Assembly: GCA_021234155.1 (NCBI GenBank)
Contig: JAJEKV010000027.1
Coordinates: 6,820,623 to 6,884,622 of the forward strand
Reading direction: 5' to 3'
Origin: Isoetes taiwanensis
Taxonomy: Eukaryota > Streptophyta > Lycopodiopsida > Isoetales > Isoetaceae
DNA: 64,000 nt
Under the pieces are notes generated by a model. It was not told the DNA's origin, did no database searches, and saw only the letters and a list, made by a program, of their open reading frames with translations. Below, piece by piece: positions 46,499-57,139 of this stretch. Both the position numbers and the translations under genes were made by a program. Position 1 is the stretch's first letter; each line of letters begins with the position of its first letter.

Positions 46499-48250
46499 TT
46501 ACATAATCTTGTGAATACAATGAATTGAGAGATCTGATTCTCTTTGCTGGTCTATCATTAGCATGAATAACATAACATCATCCCCATGACAACATTCATG
46601 GGTATCATCTAAACTGCAATCTATCACAAAATTACTATCAGGCTGGCTCTCTATCATATCTATAGGACTTACATGTCCATTATCATCTGGAAAATGATCT
46701 GTTGCCTCAGCAAAACAGTCTGCACCAGCATTTGCAATTGGAATTTGAACCAAAAATTGTAGATTATTCTCAATGGCAGGATTCACATCACAATCATGAT
46801 TTTGAACAGATTGAGAAGTTTCAACAAGTCCATGTTCCTCAATAATCTCACAATCTCTTGCCTACATATCATATTTGTTAGAATGTAAGGAAATATTCTA
46901 GAACAAATGCAAACTAAAAGAACAATTAAGATGAATATTACCTCTGAATTGGGTTTTCTCTTCCTGCCCTTTGTTTGCTTTCCTCCTTCTTCTCCTTCTT
47001 CCGTTCCCTTGCAGCCTCTCTCTCCTTCTTCCTTTGCTCCATTTCTTTCTGTTTTTGTTCTTTCAATTTCATCTTCTCTTCTTGAACAACCTTTTTCTAT
47101 TTAGTGGCCTCTTCTCTTGCTTTTTTCCTCTCTTTCTTCTCTACCTCTTCCTGCTCTAACCTAGCAATGATGTCTGCTTTAGTTACTAGGAGGGTACCCT
47201 TAATATCTTTTGGCATAAATGTTCTCCCTCTTGGTCTGCTTTGAGCCTTTTGCTGCCCACCACCTATAACATCATTTCTATCTTCATTTTCCTGCACAAC
47301 AACACCTGCAACTTGATGTACAGCATCAGCAAGTTCATTCAAAGCTCTATCATTTCTGGTTTCTTGAAATTCAAACTCTATGCCACCTAATTCAGGGACT
47401 ACCATGGCAGGATTGAGAGGGCATATCTCTATCTTCTTATAAATCCAGCAATAATGTTAGAAGGGGTTAAAGAGCGCTCTAATGCATCACGCACAAGTGA
47501 TGTGAGATCCTCCTTCACAGGCTCCACGCCTTTCTTATCAAGACTGTATTTTTTTCTCACATTTATAAATGCCTCCCTGAAGGGCTTGAAACAAGCCAGA
47601 TCAAGAGGCTGCAACCTAGTGTGTGGAGGTCATTGAAGTATTTGAATGCCAATCGTTTCCACTTAAAGATGACTTCCATGTCCATCCAATATCAGCAAAT
47701 GAGGATTTTCAAGTGAAACACCACCAGGCACATTAGATTTAAAATGATCAATCCAGCTTTTGAATAAATCATTAGTTATCCATGCTCTTTTTTGCATGGC
47801 CATAGCTGCATCAGGCTCATATCCATCCAAATAATGTTCCTTAGCTCTTACCCCTTTGAGAATGTACAATGAAGGAAGCTTATTACCTGTGGCTGATACA
47901 CGACAAAGGACAATCATCCATTCTCTGTTCTTCATGGTTCATTCAGAAATTTGCTTGGCTGCTTTTCTTGGAATCACCCTAACCCCGGGTTCTTTTCCTG
48001 CCTGCACCCCAGACTCATCACAATTCCATATGTGACTAGCATCAAATCCAAAGGTATTGTATGCCTCTTCTAGACTAGAGTAGAATGCATCCAAATTTGA
48101 GGCTGATATTGCTATTGCTCGGGCATTGTCCACAATCTGTGCTCTCCTCAAAGAAAGATCAGGATGCGTGCCTTTAAACAATTTCCACCATTTCATGCAC
48201 GGAACTCCATTAGTAAATGGAGTAGATCTGCCTGTACAAATTTCTGCAAC
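46499..48250 (-). pseudogene. DDE_1 (pogo/CENP-B-like) transposase, nearly complete catalytic region
   Basis: Minus strand. WWKLFKGTHPDLSLRRAQ (end of the CENP-B HTH part), IWNCDESGVQAGKEPG (first Asp), CRVSATGNKLPSLYILKG, LFKSWIDHFKSNVPGG, LLILDGHGSHL (second Asp), PPHTRLQPLDLACFKPFREA (third block), then a long charged tail KKERKKAREE. An intron of about 78 nt (about 46864-46941, GTAATA...TATGTAG) leads to a last exon ending at 46499. Lesions: in-frame TGA at 47939-47941, frameshift near 47660, TGA near 47630 and a frameshift near 47432. The N-terminus is cut by a CCCTCT repeat at 48251. Confidence 0.82.
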
Positions 48251-48309
48251 TCTCTCCCTCCCTCTCCCTCTCCCTCTCCCTCTCCCTCTCCCTCTCCCTC
48301 TCTCTCTCT
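48251..48309. repeat. (CCCTCT)n microsatellite
   Basis: About nine CTCCCT units, exactly where transposase homology ends; Arg-Gly open frames across it are artefacts. Confidence 0.95.
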
Positions 48310-48442
48310 GGTTTCCCACATGATCGAAAATTTTTTATCTCTCGCCGTGGTTTCCCACATGATCGAAAATTTTTTATCTCTCGCCATATACGGCGAGAGT
48401 TATTTTTTGTACGTATAGCTCCTCTCGAGCTCGAGAGGAGCT
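48309..48442. repeat. 42-bp tandem duplication and two perfect palindromes
   Basis: ggtttcccacatgatcgaaa plus ttttttatctctcgcc occurs twice in tandem (48309 and 48351). It is followed by ctctcgcc/ggcgagag around six bases (48378-48399) and a perfect 26-bp palindrome at 48417-48442 centred on gagctc. It may mark the terminal region of a DNA transposon. Confidence 0.85.
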
Positions 48443-48528
48443 TTTCTCTCGGGCCTTAACAGCGGCCGTTTTGCTGAGTTACCGGAAATCGAAGGCGCCA
48501 AAATTCCGGGAAGAAGATCAAGAAAGGA

Positions 48529-48984
48529 ATGCCTACTGAAGAAGATATAGTTGTAAACATACCTCCTCAATTGCTTGGAGATTATGCATATCCTAGCAGG
48601 CCATTTTTGTTAAAGGTTTTTTATGACCCTGATAACAAGAAGAATCGATTCAACAAGAGAATCTGCAGAGGTAGAGTTGTAATTGAGAATGGATTTGGTA
48701 TTGTGAAGGAGAAATGGAGAATTTTGAAGAGTCTTACTGTTCAAGCATCACAAGCTAGCAAAATCGTGCATGCTTGTGCTGTACTATGGAACTTTTGTAT
48801 TTTTGAGAGAAAGGGAATGGATTTGCTGCCACTAACTCCAGAATGCCCACATGTCGAATATTACGAGACTCAAGACATGAACAGGAAGTTGAAAAAGGAG
48901 GGAGATCAGATCAGGCACATCATCCTCCAAAATCTGGAAAAACGAATGATTTGGCCTTCATTTAATTTGGCCATGGTATTGTGA
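48529..48984 (+). pseudogene. PIF/Harbinger transposase C-terminal part
   Basis: LLGDYAYPSRPFLLKVF (catalytic Asp context), NKKNRFNKRICRGRVVIENG followed by FGIVKEKWRIL (catalytic Glu) and HACAVLWNFCI match the end of HARBI1-like DDE_Tnp_4 nucleases. The upstream half with the first Asp is absent, so it cannot be active. A Myb/SANT partner on the opposite strand lies 1.3 kb to the right, as in Harbinger elements. Confidence 0.85.
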
Positions 48985-49584
48985 GACCTTGATGTGTTTG
49001 GAATGATACATTGAATGAAATTTCCAATATTTCATGACTTTCTTTGCATTGTTTGTATCAGAAACTTAACATATGTAATGCATACATGAATCTAGAGAAC
49101 TCAATACAACAGATATCACTTAAACGAAAAAACTCAATTGTATTCATTAGAATCAGGTTTACAAAGGTATGAATGCACTCAAATGTAGTGCTAATGAATG
49201 AAATAATCTTCAACAAAGAAAACTAAGTCCCGAGTACTAACTACAATTCATGTACTTAACAAAAAAAGGTTTATCAGCGACCCCTCTTCAAAGCTTCAGA
49301 TTAAAGCTCATTTGTCCCTGTTACAGATTCAAGCTCATTTGTCCCTGTTACAGAATCTATTAGTGAAAAAATTAAATTAAGAGACTACAAAACAATTTAC
49401 AGGAAAATGTTTTCCCTTTCTATTACTCAAAAAACATGTACATCAGCAATAAATGATGTATATTTACAAAAATGGGGGTTCCAGTTGATTCATCTTCCAC
49501 AAAAGCTGGAGATTGAGCAGATAGCCGAAAAAGGAAACCTGTAAAACTGAAGAAATGGAAGAAAAAAAAAGGGGGAGGCCGGCT
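48985..49584. other. No gene; spacer of the Harbinger remnant
   Basis: AT-rich, with a 28-bp spaced duplication aagctcatttgtccctgtta at 49306 and 49330. Confidence 0.45.
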
Positions 49585-49947
49585 TCAACATGCAACACAA
49601 CTTGTTTCAGGGGTTTTGATCTCCATCATAACCCAAAGACCAGAAATCTTCACAAAAGTAAACTCGACATGGACCTTCTGCCGAACTGGTGCGTTCATAG
49701 CCCACTCGAATAGCTCGTGCTCCACTCGAATGCCCATGTCCAAGTACTGCACCAAAGCTTGTGCAGTTATAGAGTTATGAGTCTTTTTGTGATTAAGCAC
49801 AGAAAGCTCATTCTCTTCAACAGTGCATGACGAATTTACACTGCCTTGAGACATGTCTTCTGAGCCTGAAGAGCAGAAGGATGGCGATGGAGAAGGATGG
49901 CGCCGGAATCTGAAGCGCTCACGAACTACAACCTTCAGTCTGGCCAT
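49585..49947 (-). CDS. Hypothetical protein of about 120 residues
   Basis: Open minus-strand frame starting MARLKVVVRERFRFRRHPSP and ending EIKTPETSCVAC. It has a basic N-terminus, a Ser-rich linker and an orderly C-terminal part (ALVQYLDMGIRVEHELFEWA, VHVEFTFVKISGLWVMMEIK) that looks folded. No family recognised. Position between Harbinger transposase and Myb partner suggests it may be an accessory or captured sequence; it could also be an exon of a larger gene. Confidence 0.35.
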   Translation of the reverse strand: MARLKVVVRERFRFRRHPSPSPSFCSSGSEDMSQGSVNSSCTVEENELSVLNHKKTHNSITAQALVQYLDMGIRVEHELFEWAMNAPVRQKVHVEFTFVKISGLWVMMEIKTPETSCVAC

Positions 49948-50309
49948 CTCTTCAGGAAACGTAGAATAAGAAAAGAATATGTTGGCACACAAACCGAGGT
50001 CATAATTTATGGGAGCTTGCTATCTAATGGTACAGGAAATAATGGTTTGAATGACATCTAAGGTGTAAGCCTACTGCCATGAAATCTAATGGTTTCGAGG
50101 ACTAAAGTTTTTATGCCCAATTCTGCACTATAACTGGTCGTGAACTTGCTGGCAACTTTCTATGTCAGACTACAAATTTCTGCCATTAACAGTTATAGAA
50201 TAGAATGTTGCCAACTCCAATGGGATTTGCAGGAAAAAGACACTACAATATCTAACAATAAAGAACAAAAATACAAAACCAAAGCAAACTAAAAATTCTA
50301 AACATACCT

Positions 50310-51260
50310 TCAATTTCCCTGTTTTGTAGCTGAAAGTTTTGCAATTTCAAGCAAAGTCTCTTTGGTCATTTGGCAAATGCTTTGAGTCATGATAGCCATG
50401 GATTCTGCAATTTTCAGACTATGAGAAGATCTCATTTCTTCCAGCTCTTTTACCAATTGAATTTTTCGCATGGATTCATCTTTCATGAACTCCAATTTCT
50501 TGTCTTCTGCTGCCCCAAACCGAGATGCCATTTCACTGATTCCAGATGCTATATCCTCATCAATAGCCAATCTGGATCTCTTCTTCGAGACTGGTTTACC
50601 TGCAACTCCAGGCTGCATACAAGCTGCTGATCTAGGACTTATCTCATGCACGCCCTCTTTATCAGTAGAAGTAGGAGTATTGTTTGAATTTCCACCATTT
50701 GTGTTCGGGCTTGAAGGTACCTCAAGGGGTTCTGTGTTATTACATGGAGGCTCTGTGTTTGGAATCTCAAATTGTTCTTCCTAGAATGCTGAATTGGTTC
50801 CAAAGGTATCATAGAATGATTCTGGCATAAAAGTTTCCTGGTATGATGAATGCATCTCTGCAGCATGGAATGCTTCTTCCCCAAATGCACCATCATCTCC
50901 AACTCCAGGGAGATCTGTGTGATTCGTGCAACCTGTTCTCAATTCTTCCATTTTCTCATACCACTGCCAAGAAGAAGGCTCAACCCCTGTTCTGTCTTCG
51001 GCATATTTCTCGTCCTTGAATTTAGCTTGAAGCTTGTCCCATTTATTCTTCAGCTGGCTCAATTCAACTAAACCTGGCACTATGGGGGTCAGTCTTTCTA
51101 AAATTTCTTTCCATTGGGAATTGGAAAGATTGATGCTACCATTGTTATGTGCCTTGAATTCCATTAGATGGCTTAATAATGCAGTGATGGCTTCATTAGA
51201 CCATTCCAATGGTGATTTACGCTTTGCTTTCGGCACCATTGGGTCGGAATTTGGATCCAC
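50310..51260 (-). pseudogene. Harbinger-type Myb/SANT-like DNA-binding protein
   Basis: Start ATG at 51258-51260. SPLEWSNEAITALLSHLMEF, WKEILERLTPIVPGLVELSQ, LKNKWDKLQAKFKDEK and SWQWYEKMEEL form the Myb/SANT-like (Myb_DNA-bind_3-type) domain of plant transposon partners. The frame continues past one TAG (50779-50781) without a shift into PSSPNTNGGNSNNTPTSTD, SKKRSRLAIDEDIASGISEM and a coiled coil ending SATKQGN. One stop is the only lesion visible in this part. In PIF/Harbinger systems this protein recruits the nuclease to DNA. A separate frame at 51266-51541 (basic, RPRK/KRTRSRS-rich) may be a shifted N-terminal extension. Confidence 0.75.
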
Positions 51261-51627
51261 AACTACTAATGCTTGGGGTTTTCCAGAAGAAACAGAGACT
51301 TGACTGCCTCAAAGTTTGTCGTTCTAGCACAAATTACCAGGGAATCCGACCTGCTTCTTGTCCTCTTTGGTTCTTTTGAAGCAGCAAGTGCATGAATTAC
51401 AGGGGCAGACACTGATCCGGTCATTTTCTTTGGTTTTCTTGGCTGAAATTCCTTTTCACGCCTTGGAGGAACAAAGGCCTTCGAATGATCTGAAGCCCTT
51501 GTCATATTTACAAGTCTAGGATCTAAGAAAACTACAAGCAATGAAGATAATCAGTTTCTAGTTTCTGTCATCCAATCTTCATTACTGCGCCTGAAGTGGC
51601 CTTGAGGAGATCAGCTAGATAAGCAAC

Positions 51628-52500
51628 ATGCAGAAAGGTCCACAATGTAACATGGCTTTAATGGCCAAGATCGTGTATGATACTCATGATCCTGTACATT
51701 TTGAAGATGCATGCAAGGTTGACCATTGGAGAACTGCCATGCAAGAAGAGATCAGTATGCTTGACAAGCAAGAAACATGGGAATTGATCCCCCTACCTTC
51801 AGGTAAGCATGCTATAGGTTGCAAATGGGTTTTCAAAACTAAATTTGCTGCTGATGGATCTCTAGCTAAGCATAAAGCGCGCCTTGTAGCTAAGGGGTAC
51901 TCACAAAAGTATGGAATTGATTATGATGAGGTATTTGCCCGTGTAGCTCGTTTGTCCTCTATTCGGGCAATCATAGCATTGGTAGCAGCTAAAGGCTGGC
52001 CAATATTCCACATGGATTTTAAAGGTGCATTCCTTCATGGGAATCTATAAGAAGAAGTTTTCATGCAGCAACCTCAAGGGTTTGCTAAAAAGGGGCAAGA
52101 ACATCTCGTATGCAGGTTAAAGAGGAGCTTATATGGCTTGAAACAAGCCCCTAGATGCAGGAATCAGAAAATTCATGCCTTCCTTTTGCATGCAGGATTT
52201 CATCAAAGCTCAGCAGAATCTAACGTCTATGTTAGATGTAATCCTAATCAAGAGATTTGCATCATAGTTCTTTATGTGGATGATCTCTTGATTACAGGGA
52301 GCAGCACAACTAATAGATCAAACAAAGGTAACTCTTCAATAGAAATTTGATATGACTGATCTAGGACTGCATATCTAGGACTTGAAGTTTGGCAAATGCC
52401 AGATGGTATTTATTTATCTCAGCAGAAATATATCCGGTATATTTTTTAAAAGTGGAATATGAGCAATGTCAAACCAGTCTCAGTACCTATCGAATTATGC
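51628..52500 (+). pseudogene. Copia reverse-transcriptase fragment
   Basis: WRTAMQEEISMLDKQETWEL, GCKWVFKTKFAADGSLAKHK, ARLVAKGYSQKYGIDYDEVF, HMDFKGAFLHGNL, stop, EEVFMQQPQGFAKKGQEHLV, RLKRSLYGLKQAPRC and VLYVDDLLITGS (RVT_2, YVDD active site). Shifts and stops follow, then LSQQKYIRYIF. Integrase and RNase H are missing on either side. A different, older copy than the element at the right end of the window. Confidence 0.85.
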
Positions 52501-52842
52501 TAAAATGGAATGCAAGAATCCGAAATTCTTATGCAATAATGCGTACCTCGTCCTCAATCGACCTTGGTCCGGTTGGATCTGCACCAAGAAGATCTGCAAC
52601 ACCGCTGGAACAGGGGAGATTCGCGGGAACAGGGGAAGGCCAAATTAGGAAGCGAAAAATATTCCGGCAGGGGTTAACCGTAACTGGCGCAAACCGATGG
52701 GAAACGGCCCATCTGCCAGTTAAGCTAAAATTTGCCTCTCGGGGCATTAAAGGTGAGAGTGGGTTTTCTCCACTCTCACCTCCCTCTCGCAACTCTCATC
52801 ACCTCTCATCGTCTCTCCCACAAAAAAGTCAATCATGTGGGA

Positions 52843-52845
<3 letters not shown>

Positions 52846-52938
<93 letters not shown>
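52846..52938. repeat. (CT)n microsatellite in the LINE 2 5' region
   Basis: About 46 uninterrupted CT units just upstream of ORF1. Leu-Ser open frames through it are artefacts. Confidence 0.97.
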
Positions 52939-52941
<3 letters not shown>

Positions 52942-52945
52942 ACAA

Positions 52946-53500
52946 TATGATGATGGAATTAGAGCAGTTTAAGAAGGGAATTAAAGCAGAATTTGAAGCT
53001 TTCAAGCAAGAGGTTTTGAGCGAAGATAGTGACTGCGAAGATGATGTAGAAGAGCAGGAAGAAAAGGATGTCTCTGGAATCCAAAAACAATTATCAGCTT
53101 TTATAGAAGAGCAAGAAAGGAGAGAAAAAGCATTGAACATCCGTTTGATTGGCATACCGGAACAGACCAGAGAAAAGACCAAAGATATTGTTCAGGCTTT
53201 TTGTGAAAATGAGCTGGCGGTGATAGATTCGGGCATTACATGCATTTCGGATTGGCAAACAAACTGATAGGGACCGACACATTATTGTCAAATTCAGATC
53301 AAAGGAAGACAAGATTAATATACTAAAAAAGAAGACCATGCTCAAGGGAAAGAAGATCTGGATCAATGACGATCTTACTAAGAATCAACTTCAGGAGTAC
53401 AAGGAACAGGTGCAGATCCTCAAGGAAGCAAGGCAAGAGGGGAAAAAAGCATACTGGCGACGAGGGAAGGTCGTGGTGGAAAATCCAGAAAATGCATAGG
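52946..53500 (+). pseudogene. LINE 2 ORF1 (coiled coil, RNA-binding-like)
   Basis: MMMELEQFKKGIKAEFEAFK starts an acidic coiled coil (SEDSDCEDDVEEQEEKDV), then NIRLIGIPEQTREKTKDIV, which looks like an RRM-type ORF1 core. A one-base shift near 53248 leads to RHIIVKFRSKEDKINILKKK and KIWINDDLTKNQLQEYKEQV. The layout matches L1-like ORF1 proteins that bind element RNA. It ends at a TAG just before the endonuclease ORF. Confidence 0.7.
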
Positions 53501-53520
53501 TATTTGAGACCACTAGGATA

Positions 53521-54519
53521 ATGTGTTGGAACATAAATTCTATTAGTCAGTATAAAATAGATATAGTAGATGATCTATTTTCAAATGTAGATGTTTTGTT
53601 CTTCTTAGAAACTTGTGAAAATGAAGAAAAATGCTTGCCAGACATACATGGGTTTACACTGTTGCACTCCGTTTGGCACAATAAAGGCTGGCGCCTAAAA
53701 GGACATGGCGGGATTGCATGCTATGTAAGGTCAGGCATGAAACACCTGGTGAAAATAGTGAATGAAAGAGGATCAATGCAGCATATCTGGGTGGAGTTAC
53801 ATGGCCAGAAAGGTAAGATTTTTGTGGCAGGATGTTACTTTCCGCCGAGAGAATCACCAGTTTATGACTCAGACCACCTGGATCGGGATGACCCCTTTTT
53901 TAGCTTAGAACAGGATGTGCTTTCATTGTTGCCAGCAGGTGATGTTCTCTTATTGGGAGATTTCAACGGGCGCATTGCTACCAAACAAGCAGCTATTGCT
54001 AGCATGGAAGGGGATCCCGTATGGGTTGAGATGCTTGATGATAAGGAAGTATCCCAGGAAGGATGGAGTAGAACCACAGCAGATAGAATAAGATGGCCTA
54101 CACCCCAAGGTAACCATGTGCTTAATATGTGCAGCGGACTTGATTTATTGGTTTATAATGGCACACAGAGGTTTCCAGGTACAGGTAAGTGCACATGCAG
54201 AAATGCAAGTGTTGTTGATCTCGTTCTTGCTACATCGCAGTTTGCAGAACAGATGTTACATATGTCTATAGGAGAAGAGATGGAAAAGATCTCGGATCAT
54301 GCACCGATAACAGTTGTGTTAAACACCAAGAATTATACATGCCACCAGGCACGTTGTGTCTCTAAGCCTCGCATACGCATGAAATATCATAAAGTGGAAA
54401 GCTATATGAAGAAGTGTGAGGCAAGAGCCTCCACAACAAATTGGCCCAGCGACACTGATAAATGCACCATTGGATCTCTCCGTACTATTTGCTGTATAAA
54501 AAGAATAAGAATGAGATAT
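53521..54519 (+). pseudogene. LINE 2 APE-type endonuclease domain
   Basis: Open for 337 codons: MCWNINSISQYKIDIVDDLF, DVLFFLETCENEEKCLPDIH, GHGGIACYVRSGM, FVAGCYFPPRESP, DVLLLGDFNGRI and SDHAPITVVL, the N, E, Y, D-N and SDH motifs of exonuclease/endonuclease/phosphatase fold nucleases. The domain itself has no stop and may have been active recently. The open frame is ended by the SINE-like insertion at 54520. Confidence 0.88.
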
Positions 54520-54603
54520 TTCAAAACCCACTAGCTACCATCGGGTGGGAGACGTGGGTGGGTGCAAGTCCCACCAACCTTGCCTTAAAAAAAAAAAAAA
54601 AAG
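54520..54603 (+). mobile_element. 84-bp SINE-like insertion with 11-bp target-site duplication
   Basis: gaatgagatat occurs at 54509-54519 and 54604-54614. The insert between ends in a run of 16 A plus G. It contains ggtgcaagtcccacc, close to a tRNA B box (GGTTCGANTCC). Removing it rejoins the LINE frame at RMRY/DHKQAEKYRQYA. Probably a 5'-truncated tRNA-derived SINE. Confidence 0.75.
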
Positions 54604-54614
54604 GAATGAGATAT

Positions 54615-56490
54615 GATCATAAACAAGCTGAAAAGTATAGGCAGTATGCTATGGCTTGCATCAAAGACATGTGCTAGCCAGATGATAAATGATACCATCA
54701 CTGCACTCTTGCTAGAATCTGCATCCAAATGCTTTTTCTCGGGAAGAGTTCTCAAGGGATTGAAATGTAATGCATAATATGATAATGATTGCAAAGACTT
54801 GAAGAAAAAATTTCAAAGGGCAAAGAGTGAGCAAATTGGGATTGAATTTGTTTATCATCCAAGATGACAATAGACCTATGGAACCCAAAGAGAGAGCGCA
54901 ACATGATATTACTACCCAGGATTAAAAAAGCCCCACCCCAAAGGGTTGCTAACAAACTATACAATAATACATATCAATGAAGTGTTGGAGGTCAGAAGAG
55001 GGTGCAATATCCATCACCTCCTAGAGATATGATCCCAATATCCCCACTAAAGTTGTGTGTAGCATCACATGGAGCGGCTGATCAGGCAAAATCAACTCAT
55101 CATAGCGCATCCTAATAGGTCCAAATGCTGGGCAGGCTGAAGCATATGGCACTTGTCCTTAATAACTTCCAACTGGCAACATTGATATAACATGTCCTCT
55201 CATGCTTGTCGGATCCATCTACTGATCTCAATGCAAAGGTGATAAGTACCTGTGCGAATGGACACAATGAGACTACGTTCCTTTAGAGGTAAGTGTGTCT
55301 ACGGGTACTCTTGTGGGCCCCCCTCAAGCATGGGATTGATCCGGCTCTTGTAGTGTGCAGTCTTTACCTGTTCCATTAAAAAAAGAGCTTGTAAAGCTTA
55401 TAAGAAGAACGAAAAGAGCATTACCTTTCTGTGAGACAAGACCACCAAAGAATGCCCCAAAGAGCAATTTTTTTTTTTTTTTTTTAGTAAAATGAAGAAA
55501 TCTAAACCCACTGAAGTTTCACTCATTGCAGAAGAGTTATGGGAGCATGTCTATTCTCTATACCATGTGAATGAGATAGGGAAAGCAAGAAAGGGCAAAT
55601 CTAATATGATTATAACCGTAGAGGAAATGGCTGAGGGAATACAAAGGCTTGCAAATGGGAAAGCTAGGGACACTCAAGATTTAGATGCAGAACTTCTGAA
55701 ATGGGCCAGCAATGAGTTGTATATGGGAGTGCCTAAACTACTTATTGAACTACCAGTACAAGGCTTTTCCAAGCCATGGCAGACTAACCGTGTTGTACCT
55801 ATTCTGAAAGGAGGACCAACAATTACTATACATTGATGGTTAGCAGTTTCTTCTCGAAAATGTTTGCCTCTATTATAGGGAGGAAGTTAAGTCAATGGGC
55901 AAAAAGAACAAATGTAAGAGCAGAGACACATGCAGGCTTCAGGGCAAGGTAATCATGAATTTGATTGCATGAAAGAAAAAACCAGTATACATGCTGTTTG
56001 ATAAGGTGTCGAGAGATAAGCTATGTAGGTGGGAACACTCTATAAGAAGGTACTGGTACAATTGTCATTCCCTTTCTCACTAGATGTTCCGTATAAAATT
56101 GAAAGTAATATTGGGGTGAAGCAAGACTCCCCCCTATCGCCTACCTTGTTTGGGCTATTTATTGATAGTCTAGATGATTGGCTTAGAATAAATGGTGGAG
56201 CTGGCACAGAACTGCATAGACATGTGGTAAGACTATCAATGTATGCTGATGATGTGGTTATTCTTGTTCACACACTTGTGGGTATGCAGAAACATCTTGA
56301 TGCTCTGCCTCTTTCTTGTAAGCACACTAACATGCACGTGAATTTAGATAAAGATTATGGCAATCGGGATTATCAAGCAAAACGCTTCCATTTCAATGGG
56401 ATAGAGGTACAGACTTGTGATTCTTGCAAATACTTAGGGCTTGAAATTCATAGAAATCACAGGTGGAACACATGCATAGCGTAGAGAGTT
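54615..56490 (+). pseudogene. LINE 2 reverse transcriptase
   Basis: Pieces: DHKQAEKYRQYAMACIKDMC; KKKFQRAKSEQIGIEF; then, after an insert, EVSLIAEELWEHVYSLYHVN, TVEEMAEGIQRLANGKA and QTNRVVPILKGG. A decayed stretch follows (55840-56020), then LYKKVLVQLSFPFSLDVPYK, IGVKQDSPLSPTLFGLFIDS, VVRLSMYADDVVILVHTLVG and YLGLEIHRNHRW. YADD and the SPLSPTLF motif are intact, but several stops and shifts occur. The 18-T run at 55471-55488 also breaks the frame. Confidence 0.85.
54970..55380. other. Unclassified insert in LINE 2
   Basis: LINE-like coding stops near 54965 and resumes near 55385 (ACKAYKKNEK). The intervening DNA has no coding signal, TIR or poly(A) that I can define. Confidence 0.4.
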
Positions 56491-57139
56491 GAAGGCAGCC
56501 TTAAGGCATTATACACTTTACAGAGTCTAAGTAGGAGAATGTATTTGTGGTCTTGGCCAATGAAAATGAAACTTTTTTTTTTTGTGCTAGAACAAACGGT
56601 TGTGCTATATGGCTATGAAGCATGGGGCCGAGTCTACCCAAAGGGCTTTGGGCGGACACAGAACAAATGTTGAAGAAGTTCTTGAGGCAAGAATTGGGCA
56701 TAAAGATGCAAATCCCTTTTCCTATGCTCCTAGCTGAATGCGGACTCATGACAATGAAAGGAGGAGCAATGGTAAGGTGCATCATAAAAGAAGCAAAATG
56801 AGGAAAGATATTCATATCGGTGATGCAGGCTAGCCTTGAGTATGGATGGTATGCTAGCATTACAAATTAGCTTTGTAGATGGGATATATCTCTAGATGAG
56901 GCGCTAGTATATGATAAAGATGTGAGATAAAAGATAAGAAGGAAGATAGTAGACAAACTATGGCTAAATCCACAGACTAAGATAAATCTATATAAATTGC
57001 ATATGAATCCGAACCTAGCACACTTACAAGTGAATATTTCCATAGGTAAAAGACATGCAATTAGTAGGATAAGGCTCAGTTTGAATAGGCTTGGAGTGGA
57101 AATTGGGTGATGGTGTAAAATGTCTTGGGAAAAAAAGAA

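Noticed and set aside
52732-52950. Leu-Ser-rich open frames, also Arg-Glu frames at 58336-58614 and Arg-Gly frames near 48250
   Set aside because: Translations of CT and CCCTCT microsatellites; no real protein.
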